Positions 42,471 to 51,507 of a stretch of 64,000 nucleotides of DNA are shown here, piece by piece; positions within the stretch are counted from its first letter, which is position 1; each line of letters starts with the position of its first letter. The notes beneath the pieces were generated by a model. The model had not been told where the DNA came from and did no database searches. It saw only the letters and a list, made by a program, of their open reading frames with translations. Location: assembly GCA_900768755.1 (NCBI GenBank), contig CAAGDV010000024.1, positions 1-64,000 of the forward strand, given 5' to 3'. The DNA is from Lachnospiraceae bacterium. GTDB lineage: Bacteria > Bacillota > Clostridia > Lachnospirales > Lachnospiraceae. Both the position numbers and the translations under genes were made by a program.

Positions 42471-43214
42471 CTACTCCCTGTGATTGTGGATCACGGGGAG
42501 TTTTGTTGTTATTGCATCGGGAAGAATACGGTCTTTTTCAGGGACAATCATCTGGCCTTCCCTGTTAAGAATTGCCCTGACATAATCGGCCTCGCAGTTG
42601 AGTGGCCTGTCAAACTGCATTCCGTACGGACCGTGCTCGTTTATGGAACCAATCCGGTGCAAATCCGTACCGGCAGTCATAAATATATTGTTGCGGGTGC
42701 AGTACAATTCAGCGTTGCCGTTCTGGTACGACTCATTAAAAGCATTGTAACCCTCCATGGCATCACAGGTATCAGGGTTAAGCCTTATCGCATTGAGGTA
42801 GCTTCGTTCCCTGAAAGGGTGAGCCTGAACGACAAGCCCTCCGCTTTTTCTGACCTCATCATACTGCTTTGTGCGCGAGTATGAGAGAATGTCGGGGTGG
42901 TCGAGAAGCCACTGCTTATCAAGCCCGTATATAAGATATTCATCTCCTTCAAAATTAGCCTCCCAGCCGAAAAAAACAGGAAAGCCGATTGCGTCTCCCG
43001 CCTTCTTTGCTGCTTCGTATCCGCGGCAGAAAGCATTGACCATCTCCTCCCAGTTGCCTGTGTTGCGTATCGCGCAGCTTCCGTTAAAAAAATGGTCCGT
43101 CACAAAAATTCCGCTGTATCCGAGAGATTTATAGTACGCCGGATATTCGCTTCCGTGCGTGCGCGCGCAGGCACTTGTCTCAACGGTATGAAGATGAGTC
43201 TCATATAAGTACAT
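42471..43214 (-). CDS. PHP-domain phosphoesterase
   Basis: 247 residues, starting MYLYETHLHTVETSACA: the HxH metal motif comes first, then VTDHFF (Asp-His), an acidic FFGWEANF, VVQAHPFRE and late TAGTDLHR. This is the PHP set of metal ligands found in histidinol phosphatases and RNase-AM-like enzymes. The substrate is not known. GGGAGGG precedes ATG 43214. Its 3' end nearly touches the degV stop. Confidence 0.88.
   Translation of the reverse strand: MYLYETHLHTVETSACARTHGSEYPAYYKSLGYSGIFVTDHFFNGSCAIRNTGNWEEMVNAFCRGYEAAKKAGDAIGFPVFFGWEANFEGDEYLIYGLDKQWLLDHPDILSYSRTKQYDEVRKSGGLVVQAHPFRERSYLNAIRLNPDTCDAMEGYNAFNESYQNGNAELYCTRNNIFMTAGTDLHRIGSINEHGPYGMQFDRPLNCEADYVRAILNREGQMIVPEKDRILPDAITTKLPVIHNHRE
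42473..42507. terminator. Shared terminator hairpin of degV and the PHP gene
   Basis: ACTCCCTGTGAT pairs with ATCACGGGGAGT (one mismatch) around a short loop, then TTTTGTT on the plus strand. It lies inside the last codons of the PHP gene and ends degV transcription. Confidence 0.75.
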
Positions 43215-43235
43215 GGTAAAAACCCTCCCAAAAGT

Positions 43236-43268
43236 ATTATACCACTGTTGCATTTTTTGTGCTATAAT
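43236..43268. promoter_or_regulatory. Overlapping divergent extended -10 promoters (PHP / Mbeg1-like)
   Basis: Minus strand: TGG-TATAAT, hexamer 43241-43236, for the PHP gene. Plus strand: TGC-TATAAT, hexamer 43263-43268, for the Mbeg1-like gene. Each -10 lies about where the other's -35 region would be, so the polymerases should compete. Confidence 0.65.
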
Positions 43269-43311
43269 ATATTTTGTCGGATTGCGGACAATATTATTTG
43301 GGGTTGATGCG

Positions 43312-44457
43312 ATGAGTAATATGCTGGATTACATCGCCTGGAGAGGCGACATAACTTTCGAGGAAAACGGTTTTAATGAGATTGACGGGCTTATTTTGTC
43401 ACAGATTGCGTATATTCCGTTTGATGGCATAATTCCGGGGGATTTTTCAGGGGAAATTACTCTTTATGAGGCCGCCAGGCAGTATTTTGCCACCTTTGAA
43501 GGAAATGACGAGAGCAAACTCACACTTCAGATGTCAAAGATTAACGAGATACTGAAAGCGGCGATGGAGTCGGAGCGTTTTAAAAATATTGTTGCCCTTG
43601 ATTATGTTTCCAAATACGAAATTGAGAATGCACTGCAGTTTAGCGCTACCACCTGGGGGGTGAAGCGGGGGGAATACATTATTGCGTTTCGAGGAACCGA
43701 CGACACAATAGCGGGCTGGGAGGAGGATTTTGAACTGTGCTTCAAATGTCCGGTCGGCGCGCAGGTGGAATCACAGAAGTATCTTGCGGCAGCGGCAGCG
43801 GCGCTTAAGGGGCATTTTGACATAGTGGGACACTCCAAAGGCGGAAATCTTGCGATGTTTTGCTCAATTAATCTTTCGTCACGCATAAAACAGCGGATTA
43901 GCGGTATTTACAGCTACGACGGTCCGGGATTTCTTTTGGAAGTTGTTGAGAGTAACGGATACAAAAAGATTGCGCCTAAGATACATTCATACATTCCGCA
44001 GGGCTCAATTGTGGGAATGATTATGTATTCGGAGGAAGATTACTGCATCGTGCACAGCACTAATCCCGGGATATTGCAGCATATTGCCGCCTCGTGGGAG
44101 CTTGTGGGAAAACATTTTATGCCGGGCGAGAAGCTTTCGGGCAGCAGCCGGATTTTTGGGCGCGCGTGCAAAAAATGGATTTCCGAGATTGACGGTGAAG
44201 CGAGAGAAAATTTTGTCACGCTGCTTTTTCAGATGCTTAAGGCGGGAAAAGCGGACACAATCGGAGAACTCGGAGCCAATATTTTTAAGGCTGCCAACGG
44301 GGTGCTTAAGTCATATATCGGCCTTGACAAAACGACCAAAAAGATGTTGAGGAGCACGACGGCTCAGTTTATCAAGCTGAATATGCAGTCCATAACTGAA
44401 GATATAAGCGAGAACATTATCAATAAACCCGATGGTGATAATGATTGCGTGGAGTAG
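43312..44457 (+). CDS. Mbeg1-like (DUF2974) alpha/beta hydrolase
   Basis: 381 residues starting MSNMLDYIAWRGDITFEENG, the usual start of Mbeg1-like proteins. The nucleophile elbow is GHSKGGNLA (Ser), with FRGTDD as the upstream oxyanion-region motif and a late His near IVHSTNPG. Lipase-like fold; substrate unknown, no signal peptide. ATG 43312 has GGGGTTGATG upstream; the longer open frame to 43213 runs through the promoter and is rejected. Confidence 0.88.
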   Translation: MSNMLDYIAWRGDITFEENGFNEIDGLILSQIAYIPFDGIIPGDFSGEITLYEAARQYFATFEGNDESKLTLQMSKINEILKAAMESERFKNIVALDYVSKYEIENALQFSATTWGVKRGEYIIAFRGTDDTIAGWEEDFELCFKCPVGAQVESQKYLAAAAAALKGHFDIVGHSKGGNLAMFCSINLSSRIKQRISGIYSYDGPGFLLEVVESNGYKKIAPKIHSYIPQGSIVGMIMYSEEDYCIVHSTNPGILQHIAASWELVGKHFMPGEKLSGSSRIFGRACKKWISEIDGEARENFVTLLFQMLKAGKADTIGELGANIFKAANGVLKSYIGLDKTTKKMLRSTTAQFIKLNMQSITEDISENIINKPDGDNDCVE

Positions 44458-44491
44458 ATTTTTGTGGTAAAATATATTCTATTATTATGGG

Positions 44492-45811
44492 ATGAGAATG
44501 GCTATGGTACATGACAATAAGAGACGTGATTCGGTTACGGGGATGTTGACTTATGGCGATTTCATTGATATTGCGAAGAAATGTATCGGGGATTGCGATG
44601 ACCCTTCGCGATATGTGCTTGTGTCAACGGATATCAGTAATTTCAAGTATGTCAACAGAATATGCGGTTACGACAAGGCTAATCGTCTTTTAATCTCGGT
44701 TGCGGGATTCCTGGAGGATGAGAGCCTTTCTTGTGTTGCATCAAGCAGAACCCATTCCGACCATTTTATCAGCCTTTATGAACTTAAGGGAAGTCACGAG
44801 GATTTTATATACAGAATAGATGAGATGAGCCGCAGGTTTGAGAGAAGCAATTCGGGCGATTACCCCTCGATTATGCTTCATCTCAATAACGGAATTTATT
44901 TTTTTGAACAGCAGGACGACGATATACTGTACTGTATGGACAAGGCCAATGTGGCGCGAAGGGAAGCCAAAGGCAACTATCTTTTGTCCGGGGTGCTCTT
45001 CTCGGACGATATGCTCGACCGCAAGGAAGCCGACGCAAAAATACTGGCGCTGTTTGACAACGCTTTACATAATGACAGGATAAAGGTGCTTTATCAGCCC
45101 AAGATGGACATTGTTGAGGGAAGAGTCAAGGGCGTTGAGGCTTTGAGCCGTCTGTATGACGAGGATGATTCACTGATTTCCCCGGAGGTGTTTATTCCGG
45201 TTCTGGAGAACAGCGGAAAAGTTATCGACCTCGATTTCTATGTTATGCGAAAGGCATTTGCCGCAATCAGGAACTGGATTGACAAAGGGTACAGTCCCGT
45301 TGTTGTCTCAATCAATCTTTCAAGGATGAATTTCTACGGAAACAGGGTTGCGGACAGAATATTCAGTGTTTTTTCGGAATACGGTATTCCGGCAGAATGC
45401 GTTGAGTTTGAACTTACGGAGTCGCTTTTTGTTGCCGAGTCGGACGTTATAATAGAGGAGGTCAACAAGCTGAGGACATTCGGCTTCAAGGTGAGTATGG
45501 ATGACTTCGGAGTCGGTTACAGCAATCTCAATTCACTGGGAGAACTTCCCGTTGATGTCATCAAATTCGACAAAGGATTTGTGAAAAGCAGCATGGCAAC
45601 GACTGCGGGATACCAGATTTTTTTGAGCCTTGTCAATGTTTTCAAAAAAATAAATTACGATGTTATCTGTGAAGGTGTTGAGACCAAAGCCGACGAGAAG
45701 ATGATTTTTGACTGCGGGTGCGATATGGCACAGGGATTTTTGTACGACCGCCCGATGGAACTGTCGGACTTTGAGGCAAAATATTTTGCGGAGAAATATC
45801 AGAAAATGTAG
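44492..45811 (+). CDS. EAL phosphodiesterase with degenerate GGDEF domain (first of a tandem pair)
   Basis: 439 residues, no membrane helix. The N-terminal GGDEF-fold domain has HSDHF where GGDEF is expected, so it cannot make c-di-GMP. The C-terminal EAL domain keeps VEALSRL, FELTESLF, MDDFGVGYSNL, VIKFDKGFV and VICEGVET, so hydrolysis of c-di-GMP is expected. Three in-frame ATGs (44492, 44498, 44504) make the start uncertain. It is followed 11 bases later by a paralog. Confidence 0.88.
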   Translation: MRMAMVHDNKRRDSVTGMLTYGDFIDIAKKCIGDCDDPSRYVLVSTDISNFKYVNRICGYDKANRLLISVAGFLEDESLSCVASSRTHSDHFISLYELKGSHEDFIYRIDEMSRRFERSNSGDYPSIMLHLNNGIYFFEQQDDDILYCMDKANVARREAKGNYLLSGVLFSDDMLDRKEADAKILALFDNALHNDRIKVLYQPKMDIVEGRVKGVEALSRLYDEDDSLISPEVFIPVLENSGKVIDLDFYVMRKAFAAIRNWIDKGYSPVVVSINLSRMNFYGNRVADRIFSVFSEYGIPAECVEFELTESLFVAESDVIIEEVNKLRTFGFKVSMDDFGVGYSNLNSLGELPVDVIKFDKGFVKSSMATTAGYQIFLSLVNVFKKINYDVICEGVETKADEKMIFDCGCDMAQGFLYDRPMELSDFEAKYFAEKYQKM

Positions 45812-45822
45812 GGGTACATAAT

Positions 45823-47112
45823 ATGCATATCAATAATGTCGGGGTTGATCCGCTGACAAAGCTGCCAACCGGAGAATACTTTAAAAGTGAAGCCGGAAGA
45901 ATAATTAAACACGAAATGAAGTCGCCGGTTATCATGTCCTTAGATGTGAGCAACTTCAAATACTTCAATCAGGTGTACGGATATGCTGAGGGCGACAGGC
46001 TTATCGAGAGATGCGCATACAGTTATTGTCACATGAATGCGGATTGTGTTCTGGCTTACAGAATATATGTTGACCATATTATTCTGCTTATCGAGGCAGG
46101 CAACAGGGATCCGGAGGAATTAAAGAATCGATACAACGAGTTTAACAACAATTTTTCTGATGAGATTAATTCTGAATATCCGCAGGCGCGTATAAGAATG
46201 TACATGGGTGCATATTTTGTTGAGGATGCGGACGAAGATGTGGCGTCGATGATTGACAAAGCGCAGTTTGCAAGGAGAAGCATCAAGACCAATTACTCGG
46301 TTAACATTGTATTTTTTACACAGGAGATGGAGAACAGGATACGCCAGGAGGCGGGAGTGATTCCGATGTTTTTCTCAGCGCTTGAGAACGGTAGGATAGA
46401 GGTGTATATCCAGCCCAAATTCTCCATTGATGAACAGACACTTGTCGGAGCGGAGGCTTTATCAAGAATAATTGATACTGAGGGCAATGTGATTCCGCCA
46501 AAGGATTATATTGACACTCTTGAGAAGACCGGACTTATTTCGCGGCTTGACAACTATGTTATACAGAGGGTAGCGGAGTACCAGAAGAATTGGATGGATA
46601 AAGGGCTTAAGCTTATTCCGATTTCAATGAACCTTTCGCACATGGATTTCTGGGAACCGGGATTTATTTATAAGATGGACGAGGCAATTTCCAAAACCGG
46701 AGTTCCGGCATGCTTTTTCGAGTTTGAGCTGACCGAGACGTTGTTTTGTGAGAATATTTCAACTGTTACATCGCAGATTGAATTTTTAAAGAGCAGGGGA
46801 TACAGGATAAGCATGGATGATTTCGGTACAGGATATAATTCGCTGTACATGCTCGGAATGTTCCCGCTTGACGTAATCAAATTTGACAGAGGATTTGTTG
46901 AGAACAGTCTTACGGTTCCGGCGGGGCAGAAGATTCTAAAGAGTCTTATGAATACCTTTAAGGATGTGGAATTTGAGGTAATCTGCGAGGGTGTTGAGAG
47001 CCAGGAGGAAGAACGGATTGTGCGCGAGTGCGGTTGCAACTGTGTGCAGGGATTTCTGTATGACAGGCCGCTTCCCTGCACAGTGTTTGAGAATAAGTAT
47101 ATGATCAGATAG
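45823..47112 (+). CDS. EAL phosphodiesterase with degenerate GGDEF domain (second of the pair)
   Basis: 429 residues, the same architecture as the preceding gene. The GGDEF site is replaced by YVDHI. EAL motifs AEALSRI, FELTETLF, MDDFGTGYNSL, VIKFDRGFV and VICEGVES are intact. The two proteins share opening (DxxTxxPTGEYF versus DSVTGMLTYGDF) and end (QGFLYDRPxxxxxFExKY), so a tandem duplication is likely. AGGGG precedes the ATG. Confidence 0.88.
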   Translation: MHINNVGVDPLTKLPTGEYFKSEAGRIIKHEMKSPVIMSLDVSNFKYFNQVYGYAEGDRLIERCAYSYCHMNADCVLAYRIYVDHIILLIEAGNRDPEELKNRYNEFNNNFSDEINSEYPQARIRMYMGAYFVEDADEDVASMIDKAQFARRSIKTNYSVNIVFFTQEMENRIRQEAGVIPMFFSALENGRIEVYIQPKFSIDEQTLVGAEALSRIIDTEGNVIPPKDYIDTLEKTGLISRLDNYVIQRVAEYQKNWMDKGLKLIPISMNLSHMDFWEPGFIYKMDEAISKTGVPACFFEFELTETLFCENISTVTSQIEFLKSRGYRISMDDFGTGYNSLYMLGMFPLDVIKFDRGFVENSLTVPAGQKILKSLMNTFKDVEFEVICEGVESQEEERIVRECGCNCVQGFLYDRPLPCTVFENKYMIR

Positions 47113-47123
47113 GAGGTATTCAT

Positions 47124-48143
47124 ATGGCAAGAGGCGGAGGCGGCGGAGGCCGCTCAGGAGGACATTCCGGCGGAGGCCGTTCCGGCGGAGGCGGAAGCTT
47201 CGGAGGAAGCCGGGGATTTTCCGGCGGAAGCAGAGGATTTTCCGGCGGAAGCAGAGGATTTTCCGGCGGCGGAGTCCATCATGGCGGACCGAGTCATGTG
47301 TACCACCATTACTCGTATGGAGGAAGACCGGTGCATTACAGAAGAACGTCGGGAGGCACAGGATGCGCAGGATGCCTGACACCTCTCATTACATTTTTTG
47401 TAATTATGGTTGTCATTTTTACATTCGCAAGGATTGCCGGTTCCTTAAGCTTTGCATCAAGCACGGTTGTGAGAAGCACCGAGAAGAGGGATAAGCTTTC
47501 AAGCAGTCTGTGCAATTATAACAATGAATGGTATGATGATGAGCTCGGATGGATCGGAAGAGGCAACAGTACGATGATAAGAGGTCTGGAGAATTTTTAC
47601 GAAAAGACCGGTGTTCAGCCCTATGTTGCGCTCGTTTCGTACGACCCTCAAAGAACCGTGTCTGACGAGGAGTACACCAACAACCTGTATGATGAGCTGT
47701 TCAATGATGAAGGACACATGCTGTTCTGCTATTTTGCATGCGAGAACGATTATCCTGAATTGATGGACGGAACATGGTACTATGTTATCGGGCGCTCGGC
47801 GGAGACCGTTATTGATTCCGAGGCAAAAGAAATTTTTGAGTCGTATCTTAATGCGGCTTACAATGATATGTCTCTTGATGTCGACGAGCTTTTTGCGGAA
47901 GCTTTTACCAATTCGGGAAAGGCAATCATGAAAGGCCCGGTTCATGTAAGATATATTGTCCTTATTATTGTTGCGATTGTTGCGGTTGTGCTGATTATTT
48001 TCATCGCATACAAATGGTGGAAGAAGCGCGTCGCCCAGAAGAACAAAGAGCAGGAGGACTTGGAGAGAATCTTAAGCCGCCCGCTTGAGACTTTTGGAGA
48101 TAAAGAGACAGAGAATCTCAAGAAAAAGTACGATAGCAAATAA
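47124..48143 (+). CDS. Gly-rich membrane protein, possibly TPM-domain-like
   Basis: 339 residues. Residues 1-60 are Gly/Ser/Arg-rich with three copies of FSGGSRG, followed by a His/Tyr-rich stretch, a membrane helix (about 90-112), an external domain of about 170 residues and a second helix (about 272-295). The external domain begins with LENFYEKTGVQPYVALVSYD, which resembles TPM (YgcG/Psb32) phosphatase-like domains; those usually have the Gly-rich tail at the other end. GGAGG precedes the ATG. It lies in the c-di-GMP cluster. Confidence 0.7.
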   Translation: MARGGGGGGRSGGHSGGGRSGGGGSFGGSRGFSGGSRGFSGGSRGFSGGGVHHGGPSHVYHHYSYGGRPVHYRRTSGGTGCAGCLTPLITFFVIMVVIFTFARIAGSLSFASSTVVRSTEKRDKLSSSLCNYNNEWYDDELGWIGRGNSTMIRGLENFYEKTGVQPYVALVSYDPQRTVSDEEYTNNLYDELFNDEGHMLFCYFACENDYPELMDGTWYYVIGRSAETVIDSEAKEIFESYLNAAYNDMSLDVDELFAEAFTNSGKAIMKGPVHVRYIVLIIVAIVAVVLIIFIAYKWWKKRVAQKNKEQEDLERILSRPLETFGDKETENLKKKYDSK

Positions 48144-48148
48144 ATCTG

Positions 48149-48180
48149 TATGGGAGGCATCTTGTGCTTCCCATATTCTT
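48149..48180 (+). terminator. Possible terminator before the diguanylate cyclase gene
   Basis: TATGGGAGGCA (48149-48159) pairs with TGCTTCCCATA (48165-48175) with one mismatch and a 5-base loop, followed by TTCTT. Weak T run, so perhaps partial termination. Confidence 0.45.
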
Positions 48181-48197
48181 ACTGATGGAGACAAAGC

Positions 48198-49505
48198 ATG
48201 GCACGAAGCAAAAAGAGCAGCCTTAAGAGAACCTTTATGGTTATGACGATAATGCCGCTGACTATTCTTGGCATTATAATGTCTATAGTCACCATATACA
48301 AGTTTCGTGATGAGATTTACGGCAAAACAGAGATTGAACTGAGGGATACAGCGTATACCATTGCCAACATGTATGACAGGATGTATCCCGGGGATTACGG
48401 ACTCATAAGAAGCGACACGATGTCGGCGATAGTCAAGGGCAACGAGTATCTGGCGTACAGCACGGAGCTTTTGGACAGCATCAAAGAGGATACCGGGGTG
48501 GATATCAGTTTATTTTACGGAGATACCAGATATGTTACTACAATCCGTAACGATGACGGGGAGCGTGTGGTCGGAACCAAGGTTGGTTCGGCGATAGCAT
48601 CAGACGTAATTAACAATAACCGCGCCTGCTTTTTCAGAAACGTTACGATAGACTCAGACAGATTTGTAGCTTATTATCTTCCATTGCAGAATTCGGATGA
48701 GAGCGTTGTGGGAATGCTTGCCGTACTCAAAAGGTCGGAGTCAATCAGGGAGATGATTGTCCGCTCAATTTTGCCGATGCTTATAACTCTGATTATCAGT
48801 ACAATACTGACAGGCGTGATAACAGTTTTATGTTCTCGCAATATCATGAAGGATATGTACAGCCTTAAACAGTTTCTTGTGCGTGTTGAGAACGGAGATA
48901 TGGATAACCGCCTAAGCGAGACCGTTGCAAGGAGGGACGATGAGATTGGCGAGATGGGCCGCGCTGCCGTGTCAATGCAACGCTCTATACGCAACCTCGT
49001 GGAGAAGGACGAACTCACCAATCTGTATAACAGGCGCTACGGTGATAACAGGCTGACTGCGGACGTTGAAAATGCAGCAGTCGAGGGTAACTATCTTGCG
49101 ATATGCATCGGAGACATCGACCATTTCAAAAAAATAAATGATACATACGGACACGAGGCCGGCGACAAGGTTCTTGTTGCCGTGGCGGATACCTTGAGAA
49201 ACCATATGAAGCGCAAGGGTTTTGTGGCGAGATGGGGAGGCGAGGAATTCCTTATTGTATATGAGAATACATCACTTGACGTGGCGCACAAAGATTTGTG
49301 TCTGCTGCTTGAAAAAGTGCATCAGATAGAGGTTGAGTCAGCCGCTGAGAGAATAAAGGTCAACATGTCGTTTGGTGTTGTGCGACCGGGAATTGAGCAG
49401 GGAGAAAGCGGCTTTGAGGCACTCAAACGCGCAGATGAGCTGCTGTACTACGCAAAAGAACACGGACGTAACAGAGTTGTCTGCGAAGATGATAATCTGT
49501 GTTGA
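48198..49505 (+). CDS. Membrane sensor diguanylate cyclase
   Basis: 435 residues: TM1 (about 14-35), an external sensor domain of about 150 residues (Cache-like), TM2 (about 190-212), a HAMP region and a GGDEF domain. The active site WGGEEFLIVY is intact and NRRYGDNRL and DIDHFKKINDTYGHEAGD show the nucleotide/metal site. No clear RxxD inhibitory site precedes it. It makes c-di-GMP and is the only cyclase in this cluster predicted to be active. The glnA promoter overlaps its stop codon. Confidence 0.9.
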   Translation: MARSKKSSLKRTFMVMTIMPLTILGIIMSIVTIYKFRDEIYGKTEIELRDTAYTIANMYDRMYPGDYGLIRSDTMSAIVKGNEYLAYSTELLDSIKEDTGVDISLFYGDTRYVTTIRNDDGERVVGTKVGSAIASDVINNNRACFFRNVTIDSDRFVAYYLPLQNSDESVVGMLAVLKRSESIREMIVRSILPMLITLIISTILTGVITVLCSRNIMKDMYSLKQFLVRVENGDMDNRLSETVARRDDEIGEMGRAAVSMQRSIRNLVEKDELTNLYNRRYGDNRLTADVENAAVEGNYLAICIGDIDHFKKINDTYGHEAGDKVLVAVADTLRNHMKRKGFVARWGGEEFLIVYENTSLDVAHKDLCLLLEKVHQIEVESAAERIKVNMSFGVVRPGIEQGESGFEALKRADELLYYAKEHGRNRVVCEDDNLC

Positions 49506-49556
49506 CAAATTTTTTTTCGACAGGTATCATGATACCAGAGTGCGGAGCAATCCGCA
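49502..49556 (+). promoter_or_regulatory. glnA promoter with palindrome over the -10 and a leader hairpin
   Basis: TTGACA (49502-49507), 17 bases, TATCAT (49525-49530). The perfect palindrome GGTATCATGATACC (49523-49536) overlaps the -10 and the start region. Directly after lies TGCGGA-GCAA-TCCGCA (49541-49556), a 6-bp stem with a GNRA tetraloop. AGGAGG then precedes ATG 49596. Confidence 0.65.
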
Positions 49557-49595
49557 GGCATAACGGCGTTAATATTTTTTTAGGAGGTAGCTGTA

Positions 49596-50927
49596 ATGGC
49601 TCATTATTCAAAAGAAGATATATTCAGATTCGTGGAGGAGAACGATGTGGAGTTCATCAGACTTCAGTTTACCGATATTTTCGGTATTCTCAAGAACGTT
49701 GCGATTCCGAAGAGCCAGCTTAATAAGGCACTTAACAATGAGATGATGTTTGACGGCTCATCAATAGACGGTTTTGCCAGAATTGAAGAGTCGGATATGT
49801 ATTTAAGACCGGATTTGGACAGCTTCGTTATTTTCCCGTGGAGACCGCAGACAGGAAAGGTTGCAAGGCTTATCTGTGATATATATAAGACGGACGGAAC
49901 ACCTTTTGAGGGAGACCCCAGATATATTCTCAAGAGAGCAGTGGACGAGGCTGCGAAGATGGGATATACGTTCAATGTCGGACCGGAATGCGAATTTTTC
50001 CTGTTCAACGTAGATGAGAACGGCGCTCCGACCACGGAGTCAATGGAGAGAGCAGGATATTTTGACCTCGGCCCCAACGACCTTGGGGAGAATGCAAGAA
50101 GGGATATGGTACTTACCCTTGAGGATATGGGATTTGAGATTGAGGCATCCCATCATGAGTGCGCACCCGCACAGCATGAGATTGATTTCAAGTACGGAGA
50201 GGCTGTGCATACGGCTGATTCTATTATGACATTTAAGCTTGCAGTTAAGACGATTGCGCAGAGACACGGACTTCATGCGACTTTTATGCCAAAACCAAAG
50301 GCTTTTATCGCAGGCTCGGGTATGCATATCAATATGTCGCTTGAGAAGGACGGACAGAATGTGTTCTTTGACCCCAACGGAAGGGACGGACTGAGTGAGG
50401 AGGCTTACTATTTCATTGCAGGACTCATGAAGCACATTAACGGTATGGTTGCGATAACCAACCCGCTTGTTAACTCATATAAGAGACTTGTTCCGGGATA
50501 TGAGGCGCCGGTTTACATTGCGTGGTCTGCAAAGAACAGAAGCCCGTTAATCAGAATTCCGGCAGCAAGAGGCAAGGGAACGAGAATTGAGCTTCGTAAT
50601 CCCGACCCGTCTGCCAACCCGTATTTTGCCATGGCGGCATGCCTTATGGCGGGACTTGACGGCATTAAGAACAAGCTGCCGTTGTGTGACAGCGTTGACG
50701 CCAATATTTATGAGATGACAAAGGCTGAGAAGAAGGCGAGAGGAATCGAGAGCCTTCCGGAGACACTTTATGATGCGGTTAAGGAGATGGAGAAGGATGA
50801 GGTTATTATGAACGCCATCGGAAAAGAGACCGCGGAGAAATACATTGAAGCCAAAAAGAAGGAATGGAAGGATTACAAGGTCACAATCAGCAACTGGGAG
50901 ATAGATGAGTATCTGTACAAATTCTGA
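49596..50927 (+). CDS. glnA: Glutamine synthetase, type I-alpha
   Basis: 443 residues, the short GSI-alpha form without the adenylylation-site insertion. Seen are the beta-grasp start (VEFIRLQFTDIFGILKNVAI), FDGSSIDGF, GPECEFFLF (metal Glu), HHECAPAQHEIDFKY, IAGSGMHINMS and RIELRNPDPSANPYFA. It makes glutamine from glutamate and ammonia. Followed 19 bases later by an ANTAR gene. Confidence 0.97.
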   Translation: MAHYSKEDIFRFVEENDVEFIRLQFTDIFGILKNVAIPKSQLNKALNNEMMFDGSSIDGFARIEESDMYLRPDLDSFVIFPWRPQTGKVARLICDIYKTDGTPFEGDPRYILKRAVDEAAKMGYTFNVGPECEFFLFNVDENGAPTTESMERAGYFDLGPNDLGENARRDMVLTLEDMGFEIEASHHECAPAQHEIDFKYGEAVHTADSIMTFKLAVKTIAQRHGLHATFMPKPKAFIAGSGMHINMSLEKDGQNVFFDPNGRDGLSEEAYYFIAGLMKHINGMVAITNPLVNSYKRLVPGYEAPVYIAWSAKNRSPLIRIPAARGKGTRIELRNPDPSANPYFAMAACLMAGLDGIKNKLPLCDSVDANIYEMTKAEKKARGIESLPETLYDAVKEMEKDEVIMNAIGKETAEKYIEAKKKEWKDYKVTISNWEIDEYLYKF

Positions 50928-50946
50928 TTAGCCGGGGACTGCTTAT

Positions 50947-51492
50947 ATGGAAAATGTAATAGTTGTATTTCCTAAGATTGAAGACGCCCGGAATATCCGT
51001 AACATTCTTGTAAAGAACGGAATTGACGTGTATGCGGTGTGCACCAGCGGAGCACAGGCCCTGGAATACCTGAATATGCTCAACGGCGGAATAGTTGTGT
51101 GCAGTTACCGCTTCAGCGATATGTATTATACGCAGCTGCGTGAATGCATGCCGTCGGATTACGACATGCTGCTTATTGCGTCAAAGGGCCATTGGCTTGA
51201 TTCTGATGACATTATAGTTAAGCTTGGTGTTCCGATACGCCCTTTTGATTTAATTAACACGGTACATATGATGTTCGAAGCCCAGCTTCGCCGGAGAAAA
51301 AGACGTAACTCCATGCCGGCAACCCGCTCGGATGAGCAGATGAAGGTTATCAAAGAGGCAAAATCAATTCTTATGGACCGAAATCATATGACCGAGGACG
51401 AAGCACACAGGTACATACAGAAATGCAGCATGGACAGCGGCAATTCGCTTGTGGAATCCGCTCACATGGTAATCTGTCTGTACCGGGAATAG
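50947..51492 (+). CDS. ANTAR-domain protein with pseudo-receiver
   Basis: 181 residues: a receiver-like N-terminal domain (1-115) in which the usual phospho-acceptor Asp position appears as Cys (GGIVVCSYRFSDM), and a C-terminal ANTAR RNA-binding domain (IKEAKSILMDRNHMTEDEAH, then RYIQKCSM). ANTAR proteins prevent termination by binding twin hairpins in nitrogen-related transcripts. Adjacency to glnA supports a role in nitrogen control. The missing Asp suggests it is not regulated by phosphorylation. Confidence 0.85.
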   Translation: MENVIVVFPKIEDARNIRNILVKNGIDVYAVCTSGAQALEYLNMLNGGIVVCSYRFSDMYYTQLRECMPSDYDMLLIASKGHWLDSDDIIVKLGVPIRPFDLINTVHMMFEAQLRRRKRRNSMPATRSDEQMKVIKEAKSILMDRNHMTEDEAHRYIQKCSMDSGNSLVESAHMVICLYRE

Positions 51493-51507
51493 GCGAGGTG
51501 TTCATAT

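Noticed and set aside
49537..49595. ANTAR target (twin hexaloop hairpins) in the glnA leader
   Set aside because: The hairpins seen have a tetraloop or no loop, not the required 6-base loops with A1 and G4.
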